From: Bacteroidota bacterium
GTDB taxonomy: Bacteria; Bacteroidota; Bacteroidia; Sphingobacteriales; Sphingobacteriaceae
Assembly: GCA_018266915.1 (NCBI GenBank)
Contig: JAFDZM010000080.1
Location: forward strand, 62,001 to 126,000
DNA: 64,000 bases
Direction: 5' to 3'
A program made the translations under genes and the position numbers. Position 1 is the stretch's first letter; every line of letters begins with the position of its first letter. Below the pieces are notes generated by a model. That model ran no database searches. It was given only the letters and a program-made list of their open reading frames with translations, and was not told the origin of the DNA. Shown here in pieces: positions 17,629 through 24,915 of the stretch.

Positions 17629-17722
17629 GCTTTTTAACGTGACATTTTGGAATGGCGTTTTGAATTAGGTATTGGCTTTGAATCCGAGACAAGTGTGGGA
17701 TTGTATGAAACAATATTTGTGA

Positions 17723-17730
17723 TATATTTG
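17723..17730 (+). promoter_or_regulatory. Putative -7 promoter element of the secreted-protein gene
   Basis: TATATTTG matches TAnnTTTG and lies 20 nt before the ATG at 17751. Confidence 0.45.
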
Positions 17731-17750
17731 CGCCAGATAACCTTATTACA

Positions 17751-18419
17751 ATGAAAAAATTTTTACTATTTGTTCTTCTCAGCGTTTTCTTCAAAATATC
17801 TGCCTTATCACAGGATTTCCAGGTTGATGAGGGGAAATTCATAAGCGAAACTCAAAAAATCAGCAATGAAAATCACATTCTCAAGCTTGTTTGGTGGATA
17901 CCGGTTGATTTCTGGCAGGTTGTAGCAGGTAAAAATCCTAATATATCAAAAGAACAACTAACTCAAATAGTTACCCTGCTAAAGGACTATAATATAGTTG
18001 CTGCCCTCGACGGTAAAATGGGAGCGCTTGGGGATGTGCAATACCAGGATTTGGAAGTACTCAAAAAGAGTGTTTATCTGCAAGATAAAAATGGTATAGT
18101 GTATAAACCATTAAATGACAATGAAATAAACGCAAGTACCAAGAACCTGATCGAAATAATGAAGCCGATGGTTTCAAATATGATGGGCAAAATGGGAGAG
18201 AACTTTCGATTTTTTGTATTCCCGGCATTCGATAAAAACAAGGTACTGATAGCTGATCCAAGAAAGCCCGGATCGCTTACTATTGGGCTTACCAATGATA
18301 CCTTTAAGTTTAAATTACCTATAGAATCTATATTAAAACCTAAAAAGTGCCCGATAGATGGTGAAACGATGTCGGGTTCATGGGTTTATTGTCCGTGGCA
18401 TGGTGTAAAACTGGACTAG
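17751..18419 (+). CDS. Secreted protein with C-terminal CPxDG...CPxHG motif, function unknown
   Basis: 222 aa. A signal peptide (MKKFLLFVLLSVFFKISALS, cleavage before QDF) leads into a domain I do not recognise, containing LVWWIPVDFWQVVAG and NISKEQLTQIVTLLKDYNIV. The last 20 residues read CPIDGETMSGSWVYCPWHG, which pairs a CP-x-D-G with a CP-x-H-G knuckle and looks like a small zinc ribbon or metal site. Such a motif is unusual in an exported protein. The gene is divergent from lepA and convergent with the polymerase gene, with only 3 nt between the stops. Confidence 0.75.
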   Translation: MKKFLLFVLLSVFFKISALSQDFQVDEGKFISETQKISNENHILKLVWWIPVDFWQVVAGKNPNISKEQLTQIVTLLKDYNIVAALDGKMGALGDVQYQDLEVLKKSVYLQDKNGIVYKPLNDNEINASTKNLIEIMKPMVSNMMGKMGENFRFFVFPAFDKNKVLIADPRKPGSLTIGLTNDTFKFKLPIESILKPKKCPIDGETMSGSWVYCPWHGVKLD

Positions 18420-18422
18420 AAG

Positions 18423-19712
18423 TTAGCTCATAGCCTTATAATCCAGATCAGTCAAGTCCTTTACAGACCCAAAACCAATTACATCTTTGATCACTTTACC
18501 GTCGGTCATTTCTACGGCACGTATTAGTTTGTCTGATCCGAATTTATCTTTTATCTCGTGCATGGTTTTGAGAGCTGTTTCCTTGCGGTCCATGTCATCG
18601 AACAAACTATACAGCATGTTACCGTTGTTTACAAAATTGGTTACGGCCACACGCATTTGAGTGATACTGGTATTAAACACGGGATCTGATCCGCTGGCTT
18701 GTTCAAATTTTTCTGCCCGCAGGCGTATCATCCGCATCAGGCTTACTGCATCCTGAACAGGGATAGTGATGCTAAAACCATCATCCCAGCGGCTGCCATC
18801 TTCATATACTGCTGTAAAAGCGATAGCTTTGCAGTAAAATTTATGATTTACCATACGTTTTTCTAATGTCAGACAAAGCGTCATGAATAATTGGTCGATG
18901 TACTCAATATGTTTTCGTTTTTCCTTGGATATTTGCCGCATAGCCTGCATACCGCGATAATCGTGCGCAACTATATTGGTTTCGATAAAATTGAGCCGGT
19001 AATGCCAGAAAATGCCTTCAATACCTTTGAAAATTGCTTTCAATTTATGCGGACCGGCATAACGCATTTCAAGCGGAGTATTTACCCCGGCGCGTTCCAA
19101 ACGATAACACATATTAGACCCGATACCCGGCAGGTCACCAAGCTTAAGTTTTTTCAGAACATCATCAATATTATCTTTTGAGATTAACATTAAGCCATCG
19201 CCTTTTTTCCCAATTACTGAACCTAATTTGGCTAAAAAAGCATTCGGAGCAACACCAATGGAGCAGGTGAGCCAGTCGCCTACATTGGTTAGTATATCTC
19301 GTTTTATTTTCCAGGCAATAGCAACCGGATCTTTGTAGAGATATTCATAATTGCCGAGGTTAACAATAGCCTCGTCGATACTTTTAGGTACAACATCCTG
19401 GCAATACTGCCGTAGTACATTAATGATTTTAGTATGGAATTGGCGATAACGGTCCGGATTACTTTCAACAGGAACTAGGTCAGGGCAGACCCTTATAGCA
19501 TCATTAAGCCGCATGCCTGCTTTTAATCCACGTTCTTTAGCCTCGGTAGACAATGAAATAACACAGCCATATTTACCTGTATATACACAAACCCCAACAG
19601 GACGGTTGCGCAGCCAGTAATTCACTTGCTGCTCACAACGGGCGAAAAAGCTGTTCATATCTATAAACAGCACCCGTGGTTCGTGCTTTACCTGCACCGA
19701 GTTCTGATTCAT
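18423..19712 (-). CDS. dinB: Y-family DNA polymerase (DinB/Pol IV-like)
   Basis: 429 aa. The catalytic acidic residues are D18 in LFIDMNSFFARCEQQ and D113/E114 in SIDEA; GIAPNAFLAK-type motif appears as SIGVAPNAFLAKLGS, followed by a helix-hairpin-helix (LGDLPGIGSNMCYRLERAG) and a little-finger domain. It is a low-fidelity translesion polymerase. The sequence VPKSIDEA differs from the usual YSIDEAF of Pol IV, and the C-terminus is longer than E. coli Pol IV (351 aa), so it may belong to a separate Bacteroidota DinB/ImuB-like subgroup. TATATTTG lies exactly 4 nt before the ATG, predicting leaderless transcription. No LexA box is recognised. Confidence 0.92.
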   Translation of the reverse strand: MNQNSVQVKHEPRVLFIDMNSFFARCEQQVNYWLRNRPVGVCVYTGKYGCVISLSTEAKERGLKAGMRLNDAIRVCPDLVPVESNPDRYRQFHTKIINVLRQYCQDVVPKSIDEAIVNLGNYEYLYKDPVAIAWKIKRDILTNVGDWLTCSIGVAPNAFLAKLGSVIGKKGDGLMLISKDNIDDVLKKLKLGDLPGIGSNMCYRLERAGVNTPLEMRYAGPHKLKAIFKGIEGIFWHYRLNFIETNIVAHDYRGMQAMRQISKEKRKHIEYIDQLFMTLCLTLEKRMVNHKFYCKAIAFTAVYEDGSRWDDGFSITIPVQDAVSLMRMIRLRAEKFEQASGSDPVFNTSITQMRVAVTNFVNNGNMLYSLFDDMDRKETALKTMHEIKDKFGSDKLIRAVEMTDGKVIKDVIGFGSVKDLTDLDYKAMS

Positions 19713-19716
19713 AAAA

Positions 19717-19724
19717 CAAATATA
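19717..19724 (-). promoter_or_regulatory. -7 promoter element of the Y-family polymerase gene, 4 nt before ATG
   Basis: Minus strand reads TATATTTG-TTTT-ATG. It has the same 4-nt spacing as dnaB, folB, msrC and the DinB-family gene. Confidence 0.55.
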
Positions 19725-19935
19725 TGCTAAAGAATTTTAAATTACTAAATTTTTTAGTATGTATTCTAAAGTACATTTATTATGTTTTTGATATTGACAA
19801 TTGTTTAATAAAAGGTGAAAAAACGGGTAAAATACCGTTAAAACACCGCAGAACTTATCTATGTAACTCGCTACCTTTATTTTCTCAATAGGAAACATAT
19901 TGATTTCTTAATATTTAATAATATTGAGATAAATA

Positions 19936-20080
19936 TGATAGAAATTGCTGCCAGCTAAGGCAATTATATCTATCAGCCACATAATGCCTATTTGTATGTG
20001 GCGACATTGAGAAGGATAACCAAAGTTCAATTGATAAAAGTGGAGACCAGAACCCACTAAAAAAAACGGGGCATATCCCG
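19936..20080. other. Run of four stem-loops in a 412-nt gene-free gap
   Basis: The gap 19713-20124 holds no credible ORF but carries consecutive hairpins: 19936-19975 (TGATAGA/TCTATCA with inner ATTGC/GCAAT), immediately adjoining 19976-20002 (GCCACATA/TATGTGGC, perfect 8 bp), then 20039-20058 (AGTGG/CCACT) followed by an A-run, and 20067-20080 (CGGG/CCCG, 6-nt loop). The first two abut with no unpaired base. This could be a structured leader of the downstream DUF1842-like gene (start 20125), a small RNA or a terminator cluster. The function is unknown. Confidence 0.45.
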
Positions 20081-20124
20081 AAACGCCATACAAGTAGGAA
20101 AAACTATTTTCTCAAAAAAACAAA

Positions 20125-20556
20125 ATGGAAACATCGGACCTTTTAACGGATAGCACCAATACTAGTACTTTAATTGGTGCGTATTTAGTAAATGGAACAG
20201 CAGGCAACGTAGGTATGCCCGGCGCTCCTATAATGCATTTTTCTTTAGTTGTTGTACCTTCAGCAAATAGTGTATCAGGCACAGTGGAAATAACACAGGC
20301 TATTCCGCCACCTAACTCGCAAATTGTTATCCGGAATGTAACCGGAAGCATTCATGAATTAGTTTTTGGCCCCAACGTTACATATGTTATAGCACTAGAA
20401 GGCGTTTACTATCACACCCTTACGCCACCGGCAATTGGTACTATTCAGGAAAAATTTGAAGCACATTTAGCTGTCGATGGTCAATGGAACGGCAAAGGCA
20501 GTTTTAGTTATGGCAATCGTCACGTTGATAATGTACCAGTGAAAAAAACTAACTAA
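20125..20556 (+). CDS. Small protein resembling DUF1842
   Basis: 143 aa, no signal peptide or membrane segment, no cysteines. The segment LIGAYLVNGTAGNVGMPGAP, then VSGTVEITQAIPPPNSQ and a late KGSFSYGNRHV resemble DUF1842 proteins, small beta-rich proteins found sporadically in soil bacteria with no known function. The resemblance is from memory and moderate. The gene has a long 5' region with several hairpins (19936-20080) and ends in a strong stem-loop at 20579-20623. It stands alone, which together with patchy family distribution hints at an accessory gene, although base composition is not obviously foreign. Confidence 0.65.
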   Translation: METSDLLTDSTNTSTLIGAYLVNGTAGNVGMPGAPIMHFSLVVVPSANSVSGTVEITQAIPPPNSQIVIRNVTGSIHELVFGPNVTYVIALEGVYYHTLTPPAIGTIQEKFEAHLAVDGQWNGKGSFSYGNRHVDNVPVKKTN

Positions 20557-20578
20557 ACTGAAATCTTTTTTGGTTATC

Positions 20579-20623
20579 ATTATCAGGGCATTCCAAGGTT
20601 TACTTGTGGAACGCCCTGATAAT
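20579..20623. terminator. Bidirectional stem-loop between the DUF1842-like and sigma-54 regulator genes
   Basis: An 11-bp stem ATTATCAGGGC/GCCCTGATAAT with an inner TTCCA/TGGAA stem and an 11-nt loop, placed between convergent genes. There is no long U-run on the plus strand. Confidence 0.65.
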
Positions 20624-20648
20624 ATGGAGTTCTTTTCTTTCTATATGA

Positions 20649-22028
20649 TTATTCCCCCCGTTTCAAACCAAATTTTTCTATCTTACTGTAAAGGTGGCTG
20701 CGTTGAATATCAATATCATCCGCAGTTTTTGATACGTTCCAGTTATTCTTTTCAAGTTTGAATTTGATATACTCACGTTCTGCATAATCCTTATACTCCT
20801 GGAAGTTGGCAAACTGATCAAAATCCGTTTGGGGTGCCGCAGAAGCACCTCCACTCGTAGGAATAATAGCTGAAGGATTAGCAAAAGCTTTTACATCACT
20901 ATCAGTAATGATCTTATCACTGAGAATGATCAAACGCTCAACCATATTTCGCAACTCACGGATATTGCCTGTCCATGGTAATTTCTTTAGCTCCTCAATA
21001 GCAGCATCAGAAATCCTTTTAGGAGGCATACCGTAATCATTGCAGATCTCCTCGATAAAGTTTTGTGTAAGCATACCGATATCATCCCTGCGTTCTGAAA
21101 GTGGTGGCACGTGGATCAGGATTACACTCAAACGATGGTATAAGTCCATACGGAAATTACCCAGCTCGATTTCTTTTAGCAAATCTTTATTAGTTGCAGC
21201 AACTACGCGTACATCCACGTCTATTTCTCTTTCACCACCTACACGGGTTATTTTATTTTCCTGCAAAGCCCGCAGCACTTTAGCTTGTGCCGAATGACTC
21301 ATATCACCAATTTCATCCAGGAACAAAGTGCCCCCATGCGCCGATTCGAACTTCCCTATACGTTGTTTTACCGCCGATGTAAATGAGCCCTTTTCGTGCC
21401 CGAATAATTCACTTTCGATCAGCTCAGACGGAATAGCGGCACAGTTCACCTCGATTAAAGGTGCATTGGAACGGTTTGATTTCTCATGCAGCCAACGAGC
21501 GACTAATTCCTTACCACTGCCATTTGCCCCGGTAATCAATACACGGGCGTCAGTAGGCGCAACGCGCTCAATGGTCTCCTTGATTCTCTGAATAGGTTGA
21601 GAACTACCCAAAATATCGCGAACCTTGGAAACCTTACGTTTTAAGACCTTCGCTTCTGAAACCAGGTTACCGCGATCTAAAGCATTACGTACGGTAATCA
21701 GCAGACGGTTCAGATCAGGTGGCTTCGAAATAAAGTCGAACGCTCCTTTTTTACTGGCTTCAACGGCTGTTTCAACCGTTCCGTGACCGGATATCATAAT
21801 AAAAGGCAGGTCCGGTTTAATGGCAAGTCCTTCTGTAAGTACCTCCATACCGTCCATGCGGTTCATTTTGATATCACATAAAACCAGGTCGTAATTGTTA
21901 TTCTGGATTAATTCGATGCCATCGATGCCGTTATCAACGTCTTCAACCTCATAATCTTCGTATTCCAGTATTTCGCGAAGTGTACTGCGGATCGCCCGCT
22001 CATCATCAATAATTAAAATTTTAGCCAT
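20649..22028 (-). CDS. Sigma-54-dependent response regulator (NtrC/NtrX family)
   Basis: 459 aa. The receiver domain (1-120) has phospho-acceptor D52 (LVLCDIKMNRMDG) and the SKPP Lys loop near 101. The AAA+ domain has Walker A GANGSGKE at 167-174, Walker B TLFLDEIGDM near 235 and the switch RVVAATNKDL. The sigma-54 contact loop reads GSFTSA (214-219) instead of GAFTGA; F and T are kept. A Fis-type helix-turn-helix closes the protein (NVSKTADDIDIQRSHLYSKI). It activates sigma-54 promoters when phosphorylated; the partner kinase is not adjacent. It is convergent with the DUF1842-like gene and follows rnpB on the same strand. Confidence 0.93.
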   Translation of the reverse strand: MAKILIIDDERAIRSTLREILEYEDYEVEDVDNGIDGIELIQNNNYDLVLCDIKMNRMDGMEVLTEGLAIKPDLPFIMISGHGTVETAVEASKKGAFDFISKPPDLNRLLITVRNALDRGNLVSEAKVLKRKVSKVRDILGSSQPIQRIKETIERVAPTDARVLITGANGSGKELVARWLHEKSNRSNAPLIEVNCAAIPSELIESELFGHEKGSFTSAVKQRIGKFESAHGGTLFLDEIGDMSHSAQAKVLRALQENKITRVGGEREIDVDVRVVAATNKDLLKEIELGNFRMDLYHRLSVILIHVPPLSERRDDIGMLTQNFIEEICNDYGMPPKRISDAAIEELKKLPWTGNIRELRNMVERLIILSDKIITDSDVKAFANPSAIIPTSGGASAAPQTDFDQFANFQEYKDYAEREYIKFKLEKNNWNVSKTADDIDIQRSHLYSKIEKFGLKRGE

Positions 22029-22100
22029 GTTTTTATAAGTTCGGTAGATAGATAAACGTACTAATTTATAAAATTGTATAGAAAAGCAAACACTTTTTGT

Positions 22101-22136
22101 AAAAAATAACCCCTTCGCACTCAGGAAAAGGGGTTA
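22101..22136 (-). terminator. Intrinsic terminator of rnpB
   Basis: On the minus strand AACCCCTT pairs with AAGGGGTT across a short loop and is followed by ATTTTTT, just downstream of the RNase P RNA 3' end. Confidence 0.85.
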
Positions 22137-22144
22137 AATTCAGC

Positions 22145-22498
22145 AGCAAAGCTGTAAGCCGGGTTCTGTCATGTTCTATCATTGATCTGGCCCTGCCATT
22201 ACTGACAGGTTCAAGCAACCTACCCATCCTGGCGACCGCCGAAACGATACAGAAGCGAGCAGCTTCATTTCCAGGACCTATTTGGTCTTTCAACTCCTGA
22301 GGTTTACCGCGATCCCTGTCGCCAGGGAAAGCCGTGAGCTCTTACCTCACGTTTTCACCCTTACCCCGATAAAATCGGGGCGGTTTGTTTTCTGTGGCAC
22401 TTTCTGTCACCGGCTGAACGGCGCCTTCCCGTTAGGAAGCAGGATGCTCTGTGTTGCCCGGACTTTCCTCTCATATTGCTACGAGCGATAGAACGATT
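22145..22498 (-). ncRNA. rnpB: RNase P RNA
   Basis: Read on the minus strand, the 5' region contains GAGGAAAGTCCGGGC (near 22460-22475), the universal bacterial RNase P RNA CR I block. The 3' end carries AGAACCCGGCTTACAG (near 22150-22168), which pairs with it. In between lie the conserved GGTAAG-type and ACAGAA segments of P4/J-type regions. The length of about 350 nt fits a bacterial type A RNA. It is the catalytic subunit that removes tRNA 5' leaders. It has its own promoter word (22507-22514) and terminator (22101-22136). A peripheral helix at 22364-22380 is a CCCCGAT/ATCGGGG palindrome also found in the B12 riboswitch. Exact ends are estimated. Confidence 0.95.
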
Positions 22499-22506
22499 TG
22501 CAATTA

Positions 22507-22514
22507 CAAAGATA
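22507..22514 (-). promoter_or_regulatory. -7 promoter element of rnpB
   Basis: Minus strand TATCTTTG matches TAnnTTTG and lies just upstream of the expected RNA 5' end, which supports the placement of both. Confidence 0.6.
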
Positions 22515-22550
22515 GTTGATTTAGTTGGATTAAGTTGATTGGTTAAGTGG
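22515..22550. repeat. Single-arm copy of the periodic intergenic repeat (G)
   Basis: This spacer between the cytochrome c stop and the rnpB promoter consists of GTTGATTT-AGTTGGATTAAG-type words. It shares an exact 18-nt word (GTTGGATTAAGTTGATTG) with palindrome C at 6690-6720, but here no opposite arm is present. Confidence 0.6.
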
Positions 22551-22970
22551 TCACTTGCAATTAGCTAAACTTTTTTGTACAGATTGCTCATCAATCGTAT
22601 TCAGTTTGTTGCCAAAAGAGTTACTTACATAAGTTAACACCTGTGCAATTTCTACTGGTGACAGATCATTAGCAGGCATCGCATCTTCAAAGGTTTTGCC
22701 TTTGATAGTGATCTGACCTTTTAACCCATTTTTGATATAGCAAGGTAGGGCTGTTATATTCTTCCTCAAATAAGTCGAATCCGAAAGAGGAGGGATTAGA
22801 GCTGATAGACCTTCGCCATTAACGCCATGACAGTTTTGACAATGTTGCTGATAAACCAGCGCACCGGATGAATAATAACGTTTGAACTCTAAACTCTCGT
22901 CGCTTTGACAGGCTGCTATTAATAAAGTAACGACAAAAACAACCAGGCTGCCTGCTAATTTCCAGCTCAT
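22551..22970 (-). CDS. Class I cytochrome c, lipoprotein
   Basis: 139 aa. The signal sequence ends in a lipobox (LLIAAC, Cys21), so the protein is lipid-anchored. The single heme-binding motif is C44-Q-N-C47-H48, and a Met in EDAMPAND is the likely sixth ligand. Stand-alone small cytochromes of this kind carry electrons to terminal oxidases or reductases in the periplasm. Its start overlaps the stop of the SCO1 gene by 4 nt (ATGA), so it is the third gene of a coupled operon with a SCO1-like copper chaperone, consistent with a role near cytochrome oxidase. Confidence 0.92.
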   Translation of the reverse strand: MSWKLAGSLVVFVVTLLIAACQSDESLEFKRYYSSGALVYQQHCQNCHGVNGEGLSALIPPLSDSTYLRKNITALPCYIKNGLKGQITIKGKTFEDAMPANDLSPVEIAQVLTYVSNSFGNKLNTIDEQSVQKSLANCK

Positions 22971-23626
22971 TGTACAATCATTTGATCGGGTTCGGCCTGG
23001 AGGGTTTTAATATCTGCAATTAACTGATCTACTTGTTTTGGATCTGTACCATCGTATGAACCCCTGATACGTTTTTGTTTATCTATCAATACAAAGTATC
23101 CGGCATGGATATAGCCACCAGAGGCGCTGCTGTCCTGTTTTACCGCAACCAGGTAATTCTTTTCGGCAATGTTATAAATATCTTCCTTTTTGCCTTGTAA
23201 AAACCACCAGGTATTGCCTGTTATGCCCAGTTTATCAGCATATTTTTTCAAAACAGGCACACTATCGTGTTTTGGGTCGATAGTATGGGATATGATTTTG
23301 AAATTGCCAGTGTTCTTAAATGTTTCATACACCTTCAGCATGTTGCGATGCATAATTGGGCAGATAGAAGGGCAGGTGGTGAAAAAGAAATCAACCACAT
23401 AAATATCTCCGTTCAGCGTTTTACTGCTTACACTGTCGCCATACTGGTTAATAAACTTAAACGGCGGAATAGTTTGATAAATGGTATCTGTTATCTGCTT
23501 GCCATCAACTGTTTTGGTTACGGGCTCACGATTGCCATAGATAGGCAGCGTTTTTTTATCGGAATTAGCTTTACAAGCACTCCACAGCAATATCGCTGAT
23601 AACCCTATTATTAATGTGTTTCTCAT
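22967..23626 (-). CDS. SCO1/SenC family copper chaperone-like lipoprotein
   Basis: 219 aa thioredoxin-fold protein. Lipobox WSAC (Cys18) anchors it. Copper ligands of the SCO family are present: C85 and C89 in FFFTTCPSICPIMH, and H174 in GGYIHAGYFVL. SCO proteins deliver copper to the CuA site of cytochrome c oxidase or act as thiol reductases. It overlaps genes on both sides by 4 nt, so the lipoprotein-SCO1-cytochrome c set is translated as one unit. Confidence 0.94.
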   Translation of the reverse strand: MRNTLIIGLSAILLWSACKANSDKKTLPIYGNREPVTKTVDGKQITDTIYQTIPPFKFINQYGDSVSSKTLNGDIYVVDFFFTTCPSICPIMHRNMLKVYETFKNTGNFKIISHTIDPKHDSVPVLKKYADKLGITGNTWWFLQGKKEDIYNIAEKNYLVAVKQDSSASGGYIHAGYFVLIDKQKRIRGSYDGTDPKQVDQLIADIKTLQAEPDQMIVQ

Positions 23627-24036
23627 TTTGATCTGTTTGAGAGGTATTTAGTAGATTCATCAACAGCGGCATTCATTAGTGAATCAACCGACTTGATACT
23701 TTTTTCCTGTTCATTATAATAGTTTACAACCTCATCGTGTGATTTTTTATTGATAATATCAGGATCAAACTTTTGCATCCATAATTCCATACCCTCTTCA
23801 GCAGCTGTTAGTTTTAACTCCATTGCTTTCATGTTTGTTTTTTCGGCTGTATCTTTTGCCGACAATTTTAACAGGCTATCCAATGCCATTTTGTTTTTCA
23901 TGAGCGCCTCATCTTTGCCCATTACTTTATCATGAACTTTTAAGATTTTATCCAGCAGCTCTTTTTCCTGCTTTTTATTGTCAGAGCAAGCTGTGAAAGC
24001 CATGCTTGCAAGAAATATTACAGATAGTTTTTTCAT
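23623..24036 (-). CDS. Putative lipoprotein, coiled-coil, first gene of the SCO1 operon
   Basis: 137 aa. Signal peptide MKKLSVIFLASMAFTAC with lipobox FTAC. The mature part is almost wholly charged helix (KKQEKELLDKILKVHDKVMG and onwards), with conserved-looking HDKVM and VNYYNEQEKSIKSVDSLMN. No catalytic motif. Helical lipoproteins beside SCO1 genes occur repeatedly in Bacteroidota; a periplasmic scaffold or metal-binding role is possible but unproven. Promoter word TACTTTTG lies 17 nt upstream. Confidence 0.8.
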   Translation of the reverse strand: MKKLSVIFLASMAFTACSDNKKQEKELLDKILKVHDKVMGKDEALMKNKMALDSLLKLSAKDTAEKTNMKAMELKLTAAEEGMELWMQKFDPDIINKKSHDEVVNYYNEQEKSIKSVDSLMNAAVDESTKYLSNRSK

Positions 24037-24053
24037 ATTGATGTGTTTCGGCT

Positions 24054-24061
24054 CAAAAGTA
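24054..24061 (-). promoter_or_regulatory. Putative -7 promoter element of the lipoprotein-SCO1-cytochrome c operon
   Basis: Minus strand TACTTTTG matches TAnnTTTG and lies 17 nt before the first ATG of the operon. Confidence 0.45.
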
Positions 24062-24093
24062 AGGTTTTAAAGGTGAATGCGGCTCGCATTATT

Positions 24094-24549
24094 TCAATGT
24101 TGTCGCGCAAACAGTATATAATCTGTATAAGGCAGATCGGTTCCGGCGAGTTTTAAATGCTGGCCGGCCTGTGCACGATGGTGGGTACCATGATTAATTA
24201 AATGGGCTAAGATGTCGGTAAGTTTAGTTTCAAAGTCATCTCCCTGCAGGTTTTTATAGTGTATAGATTGCCCGAAATCATTATCATTCAAACTTTCTAA
24301 ATAGGTGAGCCATTGCAGATGGTTGTCATTTATTCTTTGTTCAAAGGTATCAGCTTTCCAATCAGGCCATAAGGTGGTAATGTTAGCAGGCTTGCCGATA
24401 CATCTGCCAAACCATACTTGTTGAGCCGTTAATAAATGTGCCATCAATTGTTCAGCTTTAGCATAATCTTTGGTTTGTAGTAAAACGGACAGTATACTAA
24501 GATTCGCAAAACGGTCGTAATGAAGCAGGCGGATGAAGTAATCTTTCAT
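24094..24549 (-). CDS. DinB-family (damage-inducible four-helix) protein
   Basis: 151 aa. The layout is that of the DinB/YfiT-like metal-binding four-helix bundle: a His in the first helix region (LLHYDRFANLSILSVL), HLL in the second, and the C-terminal LAHLINHGTHHRAQAGQHLK, whose HxxxH histidines are the typical metal ligands. These are putative thiol transferases or metal-dependent hydrolases, unrelated to the DinB polymerase at 18423-19712 despite the name. TACATTTG lies 4 nt before the ATG, with a TTG 19 nt further upstream, giving a good Bacteroidota promoter and a predicted leaderless mRNA. Confidence 0.88.
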   Translation of the reverse strand: MKDYFIRLLHYDRFANLSILSVLLQTKDYAKAEQLMAHLLTAQQVWFGRCIGKPANITTLWPDWKADTFEQRINDNHLQWLTYLESLNDNDFGQSIHYKNLQGDDFETKLTDILAHLINHGTHHRAQAGQHLKLAGTDLPYTDYILFARQH

Positions 24550-24553
24550 GCAT

Positions 24554-24561
24554 CAAATGTA
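24554..24561 (-). promoter_or_regulatory. -7 promoter element of the DinB-family gene, 4 nt before ATG
   Basis: Minus strand reads TACATTTG-ATGC-ATG, with a TTG 19 nt upstream of the element as a possible -33 box. It is the best promoter of the N4 set. Confidence 0.6.
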
Positions 24562-24703
24562 ATTAACAGTGCAAATGATTCAATTGAAATTGAGTCTGCG
24601 TAAAGTCAACTTTTCAACGGTTGTGCATAACATAAAAATAATGTTGGCGTCACGATAAGGTTATATATGTAAATTACTTTTACACTGATTAAATTGATTT
24701 GTT

Positions 24704-24784
24704 ATGAAACTCTTTTCAGCTATATTCAGAAGTTTCCGTGAGTGGATGATCTTAAAAAGTATGAGATCAACTTTCCTTCACTAA
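24704..24784 (+). CDS. Possible small ORF (26 aa) in a discrete small transcription unit
   Basis: ATG at 24704 encodes MKLFSAIFRSFREW followed by MILKSMRSTFLH and a TAA. The peptide is basic, amphipathic and aromatic-rich, like small membrane-active peptides. It lies in the 366-nt gap 24550-24915. Upstream is TACTTTTA (24675-24682), one base off the -7 consensus, and downstream is a good intrinsic terminator (24860-24880). The unit could instead be a noncoding small RNA of about 190 nt. There is no Shine-Dalgarno, as usual for this phylum. Confidence 0.3.
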   Translation: MKLFSAIFRSFREWMILKSMRSTFLH

Positions 24785-24859
24785 GCAATTTTATCGGTTT
24801 TACTTTTCTATTATCCAATTATATTGTACAATTTGGGATTCATATTATTGTATGCCATT

Positions 24860-24880
24860 AAAAGCAATCCGTGCTTTTTT
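24860..24880 (+). terminator. Intrinsic terminator in the gap before the GH1 gene
   Basis: AAAAGCA/TGCTTTT stem with a 5-nt loop and T-run, flanked by an outer GCCAT/ATGGC pairing (24854-24858 with 24882-24886). No annotated gene on this strand ends upstream of it, so it implies an unannotated transcript. Confidence 0.7.
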
Positions 24881-24915
24881 GATGGCAGTTTATCCTGTGT
24901 ATGGGTCAATAACTT

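Noticed and set aside
19908..20093. Minus-strand ORF of 61 aa in the 412-nt gap
   Set aside because: It runs straight through the hairpin run, has no supporting promoter or start context and no recognisable sequence.
19713..20124. Retron or tRNA gene in the hairpin-rich gap
   Set aside because: No reverse transcriptase lies nearby and no cloverleaf with T-loop consensus can be formed; kept only as an unexplained structured region.
22066..22491. Short ORFs on both strands across the rnpB region
   Set aside because: The region is RNase P RNA with clear conserved blocks; these frames are chance openings in a structured RNA.
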